From Youngiibacter fragilis 232.1 (GTDB taxonomy: Bacteria > Bacillota > Clostridia > Clostridiales > Clostridiaceae): DNA of 39,901 bases. The notes below the pieces were generated by a model, which had not been told where the DNA came from, did no database searches, and saw nothing but the letters and a program-made list of their open reading frames with translations. The stretch is taken from positions 1-39,901 of the forward strand of contig NZ_AXUN02000220.1 of NCBI RefSeq assembly GCF_000495435.3, in the 5' to 3' direction. The translations under genes and the position numbers were made by a program. This document shows, one piece after another, positions 15,957 through 23,971 of this stretch (position 1 is the stretch's first letter; the number at the start of each line of letters is the position of its first letter).

Positions 15957-17255
15957 CTACTGGAATATGTCCCTTATTCTCTTGCTTGTCCTCTTGTATG
16001 TGTCCTGCGCGGTTAGCTTACCCTTCATATAGCCCTTCCTGAGGCTCATTATCCTCTTCATGACAACTGAATCTTCAACTTCCGCCCTGGTCCTTTCCCT
16101 ATAGTCATCAACTACGGTCCTGTACCTCGAATATGCCTTCTCTACGGCGTCCTCCCAGGAAATGTACACCTTTGTCGCTGCTCCTGTTCCAAGCTCTGCA
16201 ACCCATTCCCTGTCGTTGCAAGCCTTTATTATCTCCCGTGCTACGCTGTCTGCATCCTCATCAGCGATAAGCCCTGAAACCTCGTGCTCCACCCCTTCCG
16301 ATGCGCAGCTGTTGCGTATCAGAAGGCTCGGGCAGTATGCCGAGGCTGCTTCCCTGACAACAAGTCCGTTAGTGTCGTAGGTAGATGTGAATATGAAAAG
16401 GTCGGCTATGCTGTAATAAATCTTCAGCTCTTCCCTGTCGTAGATGGCTCCTGTGAATATGCAGCAGTCCATAAGGCCGCACTCTTCTGCATATTCCATT
16501 ATCTCAGGCCGGTCAACACCTTCCCCGACGAAGACCATCCTGAAGCTCTTTCCCATTTCCTTCGCTATCTTCAGTGAATCAAGCGTAAGCCTGATCCCCT
16601 TGTACCACATCATCCTGCCGACATAAAGGAAGGTTGGTGTCTCATGGTCCAGCCCATGCTTTTCCCTTACTCTCTCCATATCCTCAGGAGTGGACCTGCC
16701 CACCTCGTAGTCCGCACCATTTTCCATAACCAGGTAGCTGCCTTCATAGCCCATGGACCTGAGGTTTTCACCTGCTCCTTCGGACACTACCCAGACCTCA
16801 TCGCAGGCGTTGATGTTCGCCATCATGAACCTTGCAGTCGCCTTCCTCAGCGCAGTGGAGTCAGTCCTTTTCTCAATGTCATAATCAAACTTCGTGTGGT
16901 ATGTGAGTATGACAGGTGCTCCGGTAAAGCTCCTGAGCGCTCTGGCAAGCACCGTCGAAGCAAACGGGCAGTGACTGTGTATGACATCGATCTTCAGCTC
17001 CCTGAGCCTTGAGATCACCGCTGCACTGAACGGATATCCCATCCTGTAGCCAAGCTTTTTGCTTACGTTTGCGCTGGGGTACCTTATGACCTCAAAAGGA
17101 TAGTTGTCTACAACATCCGGATAGTAAGGAGTCGCAACAACAACGTTCCCATGCTTTTCATTTATTACCCTTGCATAGTTGTATATGGCATTTGCCACAC
17201 CATCTATGGTAGGTGGGAAAGAATCATTGAATAGTCCTACTGTAAACTCGTCCAT
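15957..17255 (-). CDS. Glycosyltransferase, GT4 family
   Basis: This 432-residue GT-B fold enzyme uses an activated nucleotide sugar. The N-terminal acceptor domain carries DSFPPTIDGVANAIYNYAR and HSHCPFASTVLARAL. The C-terminal donor domain has FLYVGRMMWYKGIRL and VGEGVDRPEI. The motif YDTNGLVVREAA corresponds to the E-x7-E signature, with Asp in place of the first Glu. Relatives include diacylglycerol glucosyltransferases and other lipid-linked GT4 enzymes, but the acceptor cannot be read here. The final 60 residues are basic and may contact the membrane. ATG at 17255 has GGAGG just upstream; an in-frame start at 17279 has none. It is monocistronic with its own terminator. Confidence 0.85.
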   Translation of the reverse strand: MDEFTVGLFNDSFPPTIDGVANAIYNYARVINEKHGNVVVATPYYPDVVDNYPFEVIRYPSANVSKKLGYRMGYPFSAAVISRLRELKIDVIHSHCPFASTVLARALRSFTGAPVILTYHTKFDYDIEKRTDSTALRKATARFMMANINACDEVWVVSEGAGENLRSMGYEGSYLVMENGADYEVGRSTPEDMERVREKHGLDHETPTFLYVGRMMWYKGIRLTLDSLKIAKEMGKSFRMVFVGEGVDRPEIMEYAEECGLMDCCIFTGAIYDREELKIYYSIADLFIFTSTYDTNGLVVREAASAYCPSLLIRNSCASEGVEHEVSGLIADEDADSVAREIIKACNDREWVAELGTGAATKVYISWEDAVEKAYSRYRTVVDDYRERTRAEVEDSVVMKRIMSLRKGYMKGKLTAQDTYKRTSKRIRDIFQ

Positions 17256-17316
17256 GGCTCCTCCAAAATGCTGAATCACTTTGCCTGATTACTGCAGCAT
17301 TAATCACAACAACTAT

Positions 17317-17322
17317 ATTATA
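17317..17322 (-). promoter_or_regulatory. Candidate -10 element of the glycosyltransferase gene
   Basis: A perfect TATAAT on the minus strand lies about 60 bases before the start codon in an AT-rich stretch. No convincing -35 is visible at the right distance. Confidence 0.35.
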
Positions 17323-17432
17323 GCTTATGGAGTGTTAAAAATGTATTAAGTTTATTCGCGATTATTGTTAGTGCTATATGCATTGATTTTGGTGGAGAAC
17401 TTGGGTAAGAAATTTAGGTTTATATGGACTTG

Positions 17433-17465
17433 AAAAGCAAGGGCGGATGCTTTCACATCCGCCCT
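17433..17465 (-). terminator. Rho-independent terminator of the CitMHS-AtuA operon
   Basis: AGGGCGGATG (17440-17449) and CATCCGCCCT (17456-17465) form a perfect 10-bp stem with a 6-base loop, followed on the minus strand by TGCTTTTC. It lies 11 bases after the last gene of the operon. Confidence 0.85.
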
Positions 17466-17476
17466 AATAAATTTAT

Positions 17477-17776
17477 TTATATTTCCATTTCAAGTATGTA
17501 GGAACTGAGACTCTTGCCGTGCTTGTCCAGTGAAAGCGACCTTGTTACACCGCCGCCAAGTGCGTCGTACATAACGAAGTTCAGCGCGCCTACATTTGGC
17601 AATTCAAACCTAACAACCTCGCCCTTCACGATATCCTTGAAGAACTCCTTTACCTTATCAGGGGTCACCTTCTCCCTGATAAGCTCGAAATCCTTCATGT
17701 CATACGCTATAAGGGAAATGTTTGAAATGTTTCCCTTGTCTCCCGTCCTTGAGTGTGCGATCTCCCAAAGCTTCAT
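17477..17776 (-). CDS. AtuA-like C-terminal-domain protein (small subunit)
   Basis: This 99-residue soluble protein corresponds to the C-terminal AtuA-associated domain that many acyclic terpene utilisation proteins carry as a separate polypeptide. The signature is HSRTGDKGNISNIS near the N terminus, followed by FELPNVGALNFVMYDALGGG. ATG at 17776 is 7 bases after GGAGG. An adjacent ATG at 17779 is possible and overlaps the upstream stop as ATGA. It is the last gene of the operon and probably forms a complex with the AtuA protein encoded just upstream. The reaction is not known for this branch. Confidence 0.83.
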   Translation of the reverse strand: MKLWEIAHSRTGDKGNISNISLIAYDMKDFELIREKVTPDKVKEFFKDIVKGEVVRFELPNVGALNFVMYDALGGGVTRSLSLDKHGKSLSSYILEMEI

Positions 17777-19122
17777 CATTTCACCTCCTGATACTTCACG
17801 CATACATCCACATCGTCTCTGGAGATGAGGATTGAGGCTACGGAAACTATCTCTGCTGATGACTTGGTAGCTCCGCCGCCACCTGCAGGTCCGTTGGTAT
17901 AAAGTGTCTCGACTTCCTCACCGATCTTCTTTGCATCGGAGAGTTTCTTTGTCCTTGCGGCAACTCTGAGCCTTACTTCATCAGGAGCCTGTCCAAGGAC
18001 CCTGTCCTGATTCCTGTAGAGAGCGTTCACTCCTATGATCTCTATCCTCAGCTCATCCACTGGTATCTGCCTGAGCTTGAGCCTTTCCTCGACTATCTGT
18101 CCGCCAAGTACTGCCCTTTCATAGCATCCAGGTCCGCCGTAGCTGATTTCGCCCTCACCGGTGAAGCAATCCCTGTATCCGATGCTCACCTTGAGCGTCT
18201 CAGTCTTCTTGCTTCCTGATGCTCCAGTCGCCCTTACCACATCCCTGGCTGTGTTCTCAAAGGATACCTTTGAGAAATCCGCAACCACGTCCGGAGTGAG
18301 GTAATTCTCAGGATCATGTATCTCGTAGATCATCTGCTCAGCGCATGTGTCCCTGGTTACAAGGCCGCCGGTTCCCTCTACCTTTGTAACTATGAATTCT
18401 CCTGCCTCATCTACCTCGATAATCGGGAATCCAAGCTCTGAAAGGTTAGGCACATCCTTCCTGCCAGGGTCAGCATAGTAGCCTCCGGTTACCTGGCCGC
18501 CGCATTCAAGCAGGTGCCCAATGAGGGTACCCTTGCCAAGAAGATCCCATGAGTCTGTCTTCCATCCGAATTCATGGACAAGCGGTGCAAGGAAAAGTGC
18601 AGGGTCTGCAACCCTTCCAGTGATAATGACATCAGCGCCGTTTGCCAGGGCTTCGACAATCCCTTCGATTCCAAGATACGCATTGGCGGAGACCACTTCG
18701 CCGTCAAGGTTCCTAAGCGGCTCTCCTGTCTCCCAGACAGTAGTGTCCTGGTATTTTCCTAGCATTCCGAGGACATCGTCTCCGCTTACGCTGGCGATCT
18801 TCATCCCCTTGAGGCCCATATCCTCTGCCATCTTTGCAACTACCCTGGCTGCTCCATCAGGATTTGCAGCGCCCATGTTGGTGATTACCTTAACCTTGTT
18901 CTTGTATGCAAGGGGAAGCACCTTTTCCATCCTCATCTCAAGAAGCGCATTGTATCCCTTATCCGGATTCTTGAGCTTTTCCTGCTGAGCTATCGCTATA
19001 GTCCTCTCTGCAAGGCACTCGAAGCCTATATAGTCGATTTCGCCCTTCTCCATGAGTACCAGTGCCGGCTCAAGCCTGTCTCCGGCATATCCGGCTCCGC
19101 TTCCTATCCTTAATTTCTTCAT
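17776..19122 (-). CDS. AtuA family protein (DUF1446, acyclic terpene utilisation-like)
   Basis: The protein has 448 residues. Typical features are the start MKKLRIGSGAGYAGDRLEPA, TNMGAANPDGAA, GADVIITGRVADPALFLAPL and a GGPGCYERAVLGG segment. AtuA is named from pseudomonad citronellol/geraniate breakdown. Clostridial members occur with organic-acid transporters and have no proven reaction. Here it follows a CitMHS carrier by 18 bases and is coupled to a small AtuA-like subunit by a 1-base TGATG overlap. That suggests breakdown of an imported carboxylic acid rather than a terpene. GGAGG precedes the ATG. Confidence 0.88.
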   Translation of the reverse strand: MKKLRIGSGAGYAGDRLEPALVLMEKGEIDYIGFECLAERTIAIAQQEKLKNPDKGYNALLEMRMEKVLPLAYKNKVKVITNMGAANPDGAARVVAKMAEDMGLKGMKIASVSGDDVLGMLGKYQDTTVWETGEPLRNLDGEVVSANAYLGIEGIVEALANGADVIITGRVADPALFLAPLVHEFGWKTDSWDLLGKGTLIGHLLECGGQVTGGYYADPGRKDVPNLSELGFPIIEVDEAGEFIVTKVEGTGGLVTRDTCAEQMIYEIHDPENYLTPDVVADFSKVSFENTARDVVRATGASGSKKTETLKVSIGYRDCFTGEGEISYGGPGCYERAVLGGQIVEERLKLRQIPVDELRIEIIGVNALYRNQDRVLGQAPDEVRLRVAARTKKLSDAKKIGEEVETLYTNGPAGGGGATKSSAEIVSVASILISRDDVDVCVKYQEVK

Positions 19123-19140
19123 AATTTATCCTCCGTTCGC

Positions 19141-20439
19141 CTATATGGCTACTACACCCATGACCAATGCAACAATAAGCATTATTATCGTTCCTGCAAA
19201 TGCCCATGGTATGGTGTTCTTCTGATGCTCTCCAAAGTCCACTCCTGTAAGTCCTGTCAAAAGGAATGTCGCTGCAGTAAGCGGACTTACCGGGAATCCT
19301 GTCGTCATCTGTCCGAGTATGGAAGCTCTTCCGACCATTACAGGATCGACTCCGAACTGGGATGCTGCATTTGCTATTACAGGCATTACACCGAAGTAGT
19401 ATGAGTCAGGATCGAATATGAGGCTTAGAGGCATTGAAACTATTCCTGTTACGAGCGGTATGAGCTTGCCGAGCGACTGCGGTATCATGGATACCATGAG
19501 CTCTGACATTGCAGTTATCATTCCAGAATCCTTCATGATTCCGGTGAATGCGCCTGCCGCAAACAGTACGCTTGCCATCATAAGCGCTTCCTTCGCATGT
19601 GCATCGACTCTCGCCCTCTGGTCTGATACCTTAGGATAGTTGACTATTAGTGCTATGCAGAACGCGAACATGAACACTACCTGAGGAGGCAGCTTTGCTG
19701 ATATCATAACTCCTATAGCAGCTATGATAAGCAGTATGTTGAATACGAAAAGTCTTGGCCTCAAGAGCTTCTCCTTCTCCGCATCTACAGTCACCTCATG
19801 GAATGATGCATCCTCTGTCTCAAGGTTTCCAAGTCTCTTCTTCTCCTTGTTTCCGAGATAGTATGCAACAAAAAGTACAAATGCGATACCTGAGAGCATC
19901 GGTATAAGAACCGGGTTGAACAGCTTTGTGATTTCCACATTAAGTGCGGTTGCGGCTCTCAGCGTCGGTCCACCCCAAGGGACGATGTTCATGGTTCCTG
20001 CTGCAAGAGCTGTTACTGTGGCAAGTACAGTCCTCTTCATGCCAAGTGCATCATAGAGTGGAAGCATTGCTGGAATTGTAACAAGGAAAGTTACAGCGCC
20101 TGAACCGTCAAGATGTACGATCATTGCAAGAATTGCGGTACCGATTGTGATCTTAGCCGGGTTCTTGCCAACAACCTTGAGTATCTTGTTTATAATAGGA
20201 TTGAATGTTCCGGCATCGCTTAAGATACCGAAGAAAAGTATTGCGAAGATGAACATGACACCTGTAGGTGCGATGGTCTTGATACCGTTGGTGATGAACG
20301 TCCCGACCTTGAGCCCTGACCCTGCAATAAAAGCAGTGAAAGTAGGCACCGCGATGAGCGCCACTACAGGGGTCGCCTTTTTCGTCATTACCAGAACAAG
20401 AAGCAGCAGTACTGTTGCCAAACCAAGAAATGCTAACAT
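19141..20439 (-). CDS. CitMHS family organic acid transporter
   Basis: This 432-residue membrane protein has about 12 hydrophobic helices. It resembles metal-citrate:H+ symporters of the CitM/CitH type, with TAILAMIVHLDGSGAVTFLV, TMNIVPWGGPTLRAATAL and FDPDSYYFGVMPVI as landmarks. It probably brings in citrate or another di- or tricarboxylate complexed with a divalent cation. ATG at 20439 has GGGAGG upstream. It is the first gene of the operon with atuA. A sigma54-type promoter lies 37 bases upstream and the gene for a PAS-sigma54 activator lies immediately beyond. The true substrate is unknown because the downstream enzymes are uncharacterised. Confidence 0.9.
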   Translation of the reverse strand: MLAFLGLATVLLLLVLVMTKKATPVVALIAVPTFTAFIAGSGLKVGTFITNGIKTIAPTGVMFIFAILFFGILSDAGTFNPIINKILKVVGKNPAKITIGTAILAMIVHLDGSGAVTFLVTIPAMLPLYDALGMKRTVLATVTALAAGTMNIVPWGGPTLRAATALNVEITKLFNPVLIPMLSGIAFVLFVAYYLGNKEKKRLGNLETEDASFHEVTVDAEKEKLLRPRLFVFNILLIIAAIGVMISAKLPPQVVFMFAFCIALIVNYPKVSDQRARVDAHAKEALMMASVLFAAGAFTGIMKDSGMITAMSELMVSMIPQSLGKLIPLVTGIVSMPLSLIFDPDSYYFGVMPVIANAASQFGVDPVMVGRASILGQMTTGFPVSPLTAATFLLTGLTGVDFGEHQKNTIPWAFAGTIIMLIVALVMGVVAI

Positions 20440-20475
20440 AAGATTCCTCCCGAATAATTATTTCACTTTATGTTA

Positions 20476-20492
20476 AGCAATTATCATGCCAA
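20476..20492 (-). promoter_or_regulatory. Sigma54 (-24/-12) promoter of the CitMHS-AtuA operon
   Basis: On the minus strand the sequence reads TTGGCATGATAATTGCT. It matches the sigma54 consensus TTGGCACN5TTGCW with the required 10-base gap between the GG and GC dinucleotides. Transcription would start near 20466, leaving a leader of about 27 bases. A sigma54-dependent activator gene is directly upstream. Confidence 0.85.
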
Positions 20493-20552
20493 ATTGACTT
20501 GAAGCGTAAAACCATTGAAAATCAGCAATATTCATAAAAACATCCAAATATC

Positions 20553-20574
20553 AAATTCCAGATTTCTGGAATTT
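20553..20574. promoter_or_regulatory. Activator-site palindrome 1
   Basis: AAATTCCAGA-TT-TCTGGAATTT is a perfect 22-base palindrome with the core TTCCA-N6-TGGAA. It is centred about 98 bases upstream of the predicted sigma54 start site, a usual distance for an enhancer-binding protein. Confidence 0.65.
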
Positions 20575-20626
20575 TTTTACATCTTTTATCGAATTCGCAG
20601 ACATGAAATCGTTATTATGCAACACC

Positions 20627-20642
20627 TTCCAATATTCTGGAA
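20627..20642. promoter_or_regulatory. Activator-site palindrome 2
   Basis: TTCCAATATTCTGGAA shares the TTCCA-N6-TGGAA core with the other two sites. It is centred about 169 bases upstream of the predicted start and is the exact reverse complement of site 3. Confidence 0.6.
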
Positions 20643-20655
20643 TTATTTCATAAAG

Positions 20656-20671
20656 TTCCAGAATATTGGAA
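20656..20671. promoter_or_regulatory. Activator-site palindrome 3
   Basis: TTCCAGAATATTGGAA is the exact reverse complement of site 2, with centres 29 bases apart. With site 2 it could also fold into a long hairpin on either strand. Its repetition at two further positions supports a protein-binding role instead. Confidence 0.6.
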
Positions 20672-20699
20672 ACCCGGATATCCATTCGGATTATCCGGG
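20671..20699 (-). terminator. Possible weak terminator of the sigma54 activator gene
   Basis: On the minus strand CCCGGATA (20699-20692) pairs with TATCCGGG (20680-20673), an 8-bp stem with an 11-base loop, followed only by TTTCC. The stem is good but the T-tract is poor, so partial read-through towards the CitMHS operon is possible. Confidence 0.5.
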
Positions 20700-20703
20700 C
20701 AGT

Positions 20704-22038
20704 CTATTTTATCTTGCTGTAGAGGCTTGCAAGGGATATCCCAAGAATTTCAGCCACCTTTTTCTTTCCCTCAAGCGAATGCCCATGGAGGTCAAGATGC
20801 TTCATGATCTCTTCCCTCTCGAATTTCCTCACCATCTCTGACAGGCTTTCAGCCTTGAAATCATCCTCAACTGATGCCTGGATTCTTACTGGAAGATTTC
20901 TGCCTGCAATGATGTCATTCTCCATCATGTTCACGGCAAATTCAATTGAATTCCTGAGCTCCCTTATGTTTCCGGGCCATCTGTATGATAAGAGCATCTT
21001 CCTGGCATCATCGCCTAGGCTTATGTCACTCTTCAGGTCATTCTTATGCTGCTGCAGGAATACTTCCGCAAGCGGTATGATGTCCTCCCTCCGCTCCCTC
21101 AGCGGCGGCAGCATCACAGGAAAGACAGAAAGCCTGTAAAACAGGTCCTCCCTGAAAGTCCCGGAGGAAACCATGGCTTCAAGGTCTTTGTTTGTAGCGG
21201 CTACTACCCTCACATCGACTGAGATCTCCCGTATTCCGCCGATCCTCCTTACTGTCTTTTCCTGAAGTGTACGGAGAAGCTTAGCCTGGACCTCTGCCCC
21301 GATCTCAGCTATCTCATCAAGGAATATGGTTCCGCCGTCTGCAGCCTCGAAAAGGCCAAGCTTGCCATCCTTCCTGGCTCCGGTGAAGGATCCCTCCTCA
21401 TATCCGAACAGCTCGCTCTCAAGCAGGTTCCCGCCGAATGATGCACAGTTCACTGCAATGAAGGGGCCGCCAGCCCTGTCGGATGCGTTATGGATCGCCT
21501 GTGCTGCCATTTCCTTTCCTGTACCGCTTTCCCCAGTAAGAAGTATTGTCGTATCCTTTTTTGATATCCTGAGCAGCAGCTTCTTGAGCTCCCTGGACTT
21601 GGGGTCAGCAGTAACCATATCATCCATGCTATATCTCGCCCTCTGTATGGCCTTAATCCTGCCTTCAAGCTTGGCGATCTTGGACTGGTATCTGTTCAGG
21701 GTCTGTGACAGGTCCAGTGCATCGTCTATGGTGCTTACTATTGAAATTGCCCCGACCACTTCACCCTTTGAAAGTATAGGAGACATGTTAACAATATAAT
21801 CAATGCCGTTTTCCTCACGAAGAGCCCCTACTATTGGCTTCCTGGTTAGAAGCACATTAGGAAGCCTGGCACCGTGTCTTACTTCCCTGAGCTTTCTTCC
21901 CACGATATCTTCTTCTTTTACACCGGTAATCCTCGTATAGGATGCATTGACGTACTTGACGTTCTCATCCTTCCCTATTATAAGTATCCCATCATATAGC
22001 GAATCGAAGACCGATCTGATCCATGTATCAATAACCAC
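20704..22038 (-). CDS. PAS-domain sigma54-dependent transcriptional activator
   Basis: The 444 residues comprise a PAS sensor domain (about 8-110), a short coiled-coil linker, an AAA+ domain and a Fis-type HTH (about 400-444). In the AAA+ domain, Walker A GESGTGKE is at 169-176 and Walker B GGTIFLDE at 235-242. The sigma54-contact loop reads GSFTGA at 216-221, a common variant of GAFTGA. The protein should activate a -24/-12 promoter in response to a small molecule bound by the PAS domain. GTG at 22038 is the start, 7 bases after GGAGG. The sigma54 promoter and three palindromes directly downstream mark the CitMHS-AtuA operon as its target. Confidence 0.93.
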   Translation of the reverse strand: MVIDTWIRSVFDSLYDGILIIGKDENVKYVNASYTRITGVKEEDIVGRKLREVRHGARLPNVLLTRKPIVGALREENGIDYIVNMSPILSKGEVVGAISIVSTIDDALDLSQTLNRYQSKIAKLEGRIKAIQRARYSMDDMVTADPKSRELKKLLLRISKKDTTILLTGESGTGKEMAAQAIHNASDRAGGPFIAVNCASFGGNLLESELFGYEEGSFTGARKDGKLGLFEAADGGTIFLDEIAEIGAEVQAKLLRTLQEKTVRRIGGIREISVDVRVVAATNKDLEAMVSSGTFREDLFYRLSVFPVMLPPLRERREDIIPLAEVFLQQHKNDLKSDISLGDDARKMLLSYRWPGNIRELRNSIEFAVNMMENDIIAGRNLPVRIQASVEDDFKAESLSEMVRKFEREEIMKHLDLHGHSLEGKKKVAEILGISLASLYSKIK

Positions 22039-22079
22039 TGATGAACCTCCCGTGCCCTAGGGCTATACCTTAGTGTCTG

Positions 22080-23078
22080 TTACCTTTTCCCGAACTTCTG
22101 TCTCTCGCTTTCCGAAAGCGATGATATGAAGTTCCTTTTCTCGTTAATGAGATTTTCCAGATCGTTCACGTACTCAAAGAGAGACGCCCTGTTCTCAAAC
22201 TCCTCCCTTGTCTTCGGAAGCTCCATGGTCCTGAATTTTCGCCTGTATTCCTCAAGCCCCGTGAAGGCAGCAGCCTTGGTGTTTGGCTCGCTTACCTGTT
22301 CGGCCACATAATCCGTGAGTGTTGCCGCCATTTCGGACTGCTCGTTTATGTATTTAACTCGCTGAACGTACTTGACCATGTGCTTTAGAAGCTCATACTG
22401 GCTGTTTCGCATGTCCATGTATCTCATGAAATATGTCACCTCACCGCCAGGATGGTTTGACGCCTCTATTACCGCCCTTTCCCTTCCTTCTCCAAGGGCT
22501 GCGCCAAGACCTGTAAGATAGCTTTCTTCAAGTTTCAGCTCAAGCGGCTTTCTCAGACAGGCTGCCATATCCTTAAGCACCTTCTTGATGCCCTCCTCGA
22601 TATGTGTAATGTCTTCACAAAGCTTTCCTTCAACGCTTGGTATGTGCATGTTCATGACAAGCCCTACTCCGGCACCTATTACCATCTGCATGAATTCGTT
22701 GAGAAGCCGGTTTGGCGCAACTGACTTTACTGAAAGTATATGTGATACGAGGACTGAGCATGGAACAATCGCGTCATGGAATTTCATCTTCACTGCCAAA
22801 GGAATGAATACAAGAAGGTAGACTCCAAAGGACAGTGCAGTGAATCCAAGTATCGAAAACACTACCGTTCCCGTCGTAAGTGCCAGAATCGTCGCAAGAA
22901 TCCTTTGAAGGGCAAGGTCCCTCGACTTCTTCTTCGTGCTCTGTACACTCAGTATGACAATTATCCCTGAGTTTGCAGCATAGCTCAGCCCGATCAGCTG
23001 TGATATGAACACGGCTATCGCTGCTCCAACTGCGGTCTTCAGTGTCCTGTAACCTATTATCTTCCTCATCTTTTCCAT
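22080..23078 (-). CDS. Aromatic acid exporter (ArAE) family membrane protein
   Basis: The 332 residues begin with an N-terminal membrane domain of about five or six helices (residues 8-150, GYRTLKTAVGAAIAVFISQL onward, QSTKKKSRDLALQRILATI). A soluble helical C-terminal domain follows. This matches the ArAE_1 type, which is FUSC-like. Proteins of this class are thought to export organic acids or relieve their accumulation; the substrate is unknown. ATG at 23078 is chosen over 23144 because a GGAGTG site precedes it and because the first 22 residues of the long form do not look like family sequence. The activator gene starts 41 bases downstream, so the two may share a transcript. Confidence 0.82.
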   Translation of the reverse strand: MEKMRKIIGYRTLKTAVGAAIAVFISQLIGLSYAANSGIIVILSVQSTKKKSRDLALQRILATILALTTGTVVFSILGFTALSFGVYLLVFIPLAVKMKFHDAIVPCSVLVSHILSVKSVAPNRLLNEFMQMVIGAGVGLVMNMHIPSVEGKLCEDITHIEEGIKKVLKDMAACLRKPLELKLEESYLTGLGAALGEGRERAVIEASNHPGGEVTYFMRYMDMRNSQYELLKHMVKYVQRVKYINEQSEMAATLTDYVAEQVSEPNTKAAAFTGLEEYRRKFRTMELPKTREEFENRASLFEYVNDLENLINEKRNFISSLSESERQKFGKR

Positions 23079-23115
23079 AAGATACACTCCAATCTTGGTA
23101 GAACCGTCTGTTACT

Positions 23116-23144
23116 AATATACATCGTAACAAATACCATTTCAA
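23116..23144 (-). promoter_or_regulatory. Promoter of the ArAE exporter gene
   Basis: On the minus strand TTGAAA (23144-23139) and TATATT (23121-23116) are exactly 17 bases apart. The start codon is about 38 bases after the -10. GTTAC and GTAAC (23110-23114 and 23126-23130) form an inverted repeat flanking the -10, a possible operator. Confidence 0.6.
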
Positions 23145-23209
23145 AGTTTTTCGGACAGTTTGCTCCAGTATTTCCCCTTGGTGTTCATCATTATTTCAAA
23201 GTTCTGTAC

Positions 23210-23215
23210 TATAAT
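23210..23215 (+). promoter_or_regulatory. Candidate -10 element of the GyrI-like gene
   Basis: A perfect TATAAT lies 41 bases before the ATG of the GyrI-like gene. No clear -35 is seen at 16-18 bases. Confidence 0.4.
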
Positions 23216-23255
23216 TCAGTTAGGAAGTAATCCAGCTAAAAACGGAGGTGCTATG

Positions 23256-23711
23256 ATGGCTGAGATTTCATTGAAGGAAATTGAGGAATTCCCTGTACTC
23301 ATGATAAGAAGACGTACAAGCCTTTCAGGACTGAAGGAAGCTATTGGCGACGGGTTCATGAAGATCGCAAACTATCTGGAATACCTCGGCGAATCACCTG
23401 GTGGTGCACCGTACGTTGCCTACTACAACAACGAAATGGATGACCTTGACATAGAGATCGGATTCCCGGTGGTTTCTCCGCTTCCAGGGCAAGGAACCAT
23501 ACACAGTTCAAAAGTCAAAGCCTTCACAGCCGTTGAGTGTCTATACAAGGGGCCATATTCAAAGTTCTCTGAAATCTACGGTGAAATGATGAAGTGGATG
23601 GAGTATCATGACCTTTCACCTGCAGGAGCATACTATGAGACCTACCTTAACAGTCCAGGTGAAATACCTGAGTCTGAACTTCTTACATTGATCAGGATAT
23701 CTGTGAAGTGA
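23256..23711 (+). CDS. GyrI-like small-molecule-binding domain protein
   Basis: The protein has 151 residues with the SHS2/GyrI-like (AraC effector-binding) fold. Landmarks are MAEISLKEIEEFPVLMIRR, GGAPYVAYYN, DLDIEIGFPV and AYYETYLNSPGE close to the C terminus. Such free-standing domains bind or hydrolyse amphipathic small molecules, or inhibit gyrase in the SbmC branch; which applies here is not visible. ATG at 23256 is 7 bases after GGAGG; an adjacent ATG at 23253 is also possible. It is transcribed divergently from the exporter gene and ends in its own terminator, so it is monocistronic. Confidence 0.87.
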   Translation: MAEISLKEIEEFPVLMIRRRTSLSGLKEAIGDGFMKIANYLEYLGESPGGAPYVAYYNNEMDDLDIEIGFPVVSPLPGQGTIHSSKVKAFTAVECLYKGPYSKFSEIYGEMMKWMEYHDLSPAGAYYETYLNSPGEIPESELLTLIRISVK

Positions 23712-23720
23712 CACTATGAG

Positions 23721-23766
23721 CCGCATGGTGCGAGATTAATATAATCTGCGCAGCATGCGGTTTTTT
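23721..23766 (+). terminator. Rho-independent terminator of the GyrI-like gene
   Basis: CCGCATG (23721-23727) and CATGCGG (23754-23760) close a long hairpin with an inner AGATTA/TAATCT stem, followed by six Ts. Confidence 0.9.
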
Positions 23767-23846
23767 CGTCTTAATTCCGGTTAACTTCACTGATTATTAA
23801 CAATTTTGTCACATATGCTTGTTATGGCGTCAAAAGTTTGATAAAG

Positions 23847-23876
23847 TTGAATTTAAACATATTGTTATGGTAAATA
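23847..23876 (+). promoter_or_regulatory. Tentative promoter of the etf-ldh operon
   Basis: TTGAAT (23847-23852) and an extended TG-G-TAAATA (-10 at 23871-23876) are 18 bases apart. The -10 is a poor match. The leader to the GTG start would be about 90 bases. Nothing better was seen in 23767-23971. Confidence 0.3.
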
Positions 23877-23971
23877 CATCTATTATGGGATTTTGATAAT
23901 TCTGGTCCTACATCAGGTGACAATATGACAATTGAATAATGACCTGCAGAAATCGAATAGGAGGATACGTA

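Noticed and set aside
20627-20671. Sites 2 and 3 read together as a long hairpin terminator
   Set aside because: The same TTCCA-N6-TGGAA core recurs alone at 20553, there is no proper T-tract after the stem, and the position fits activator sites for the adjacent sigma54 promoter.
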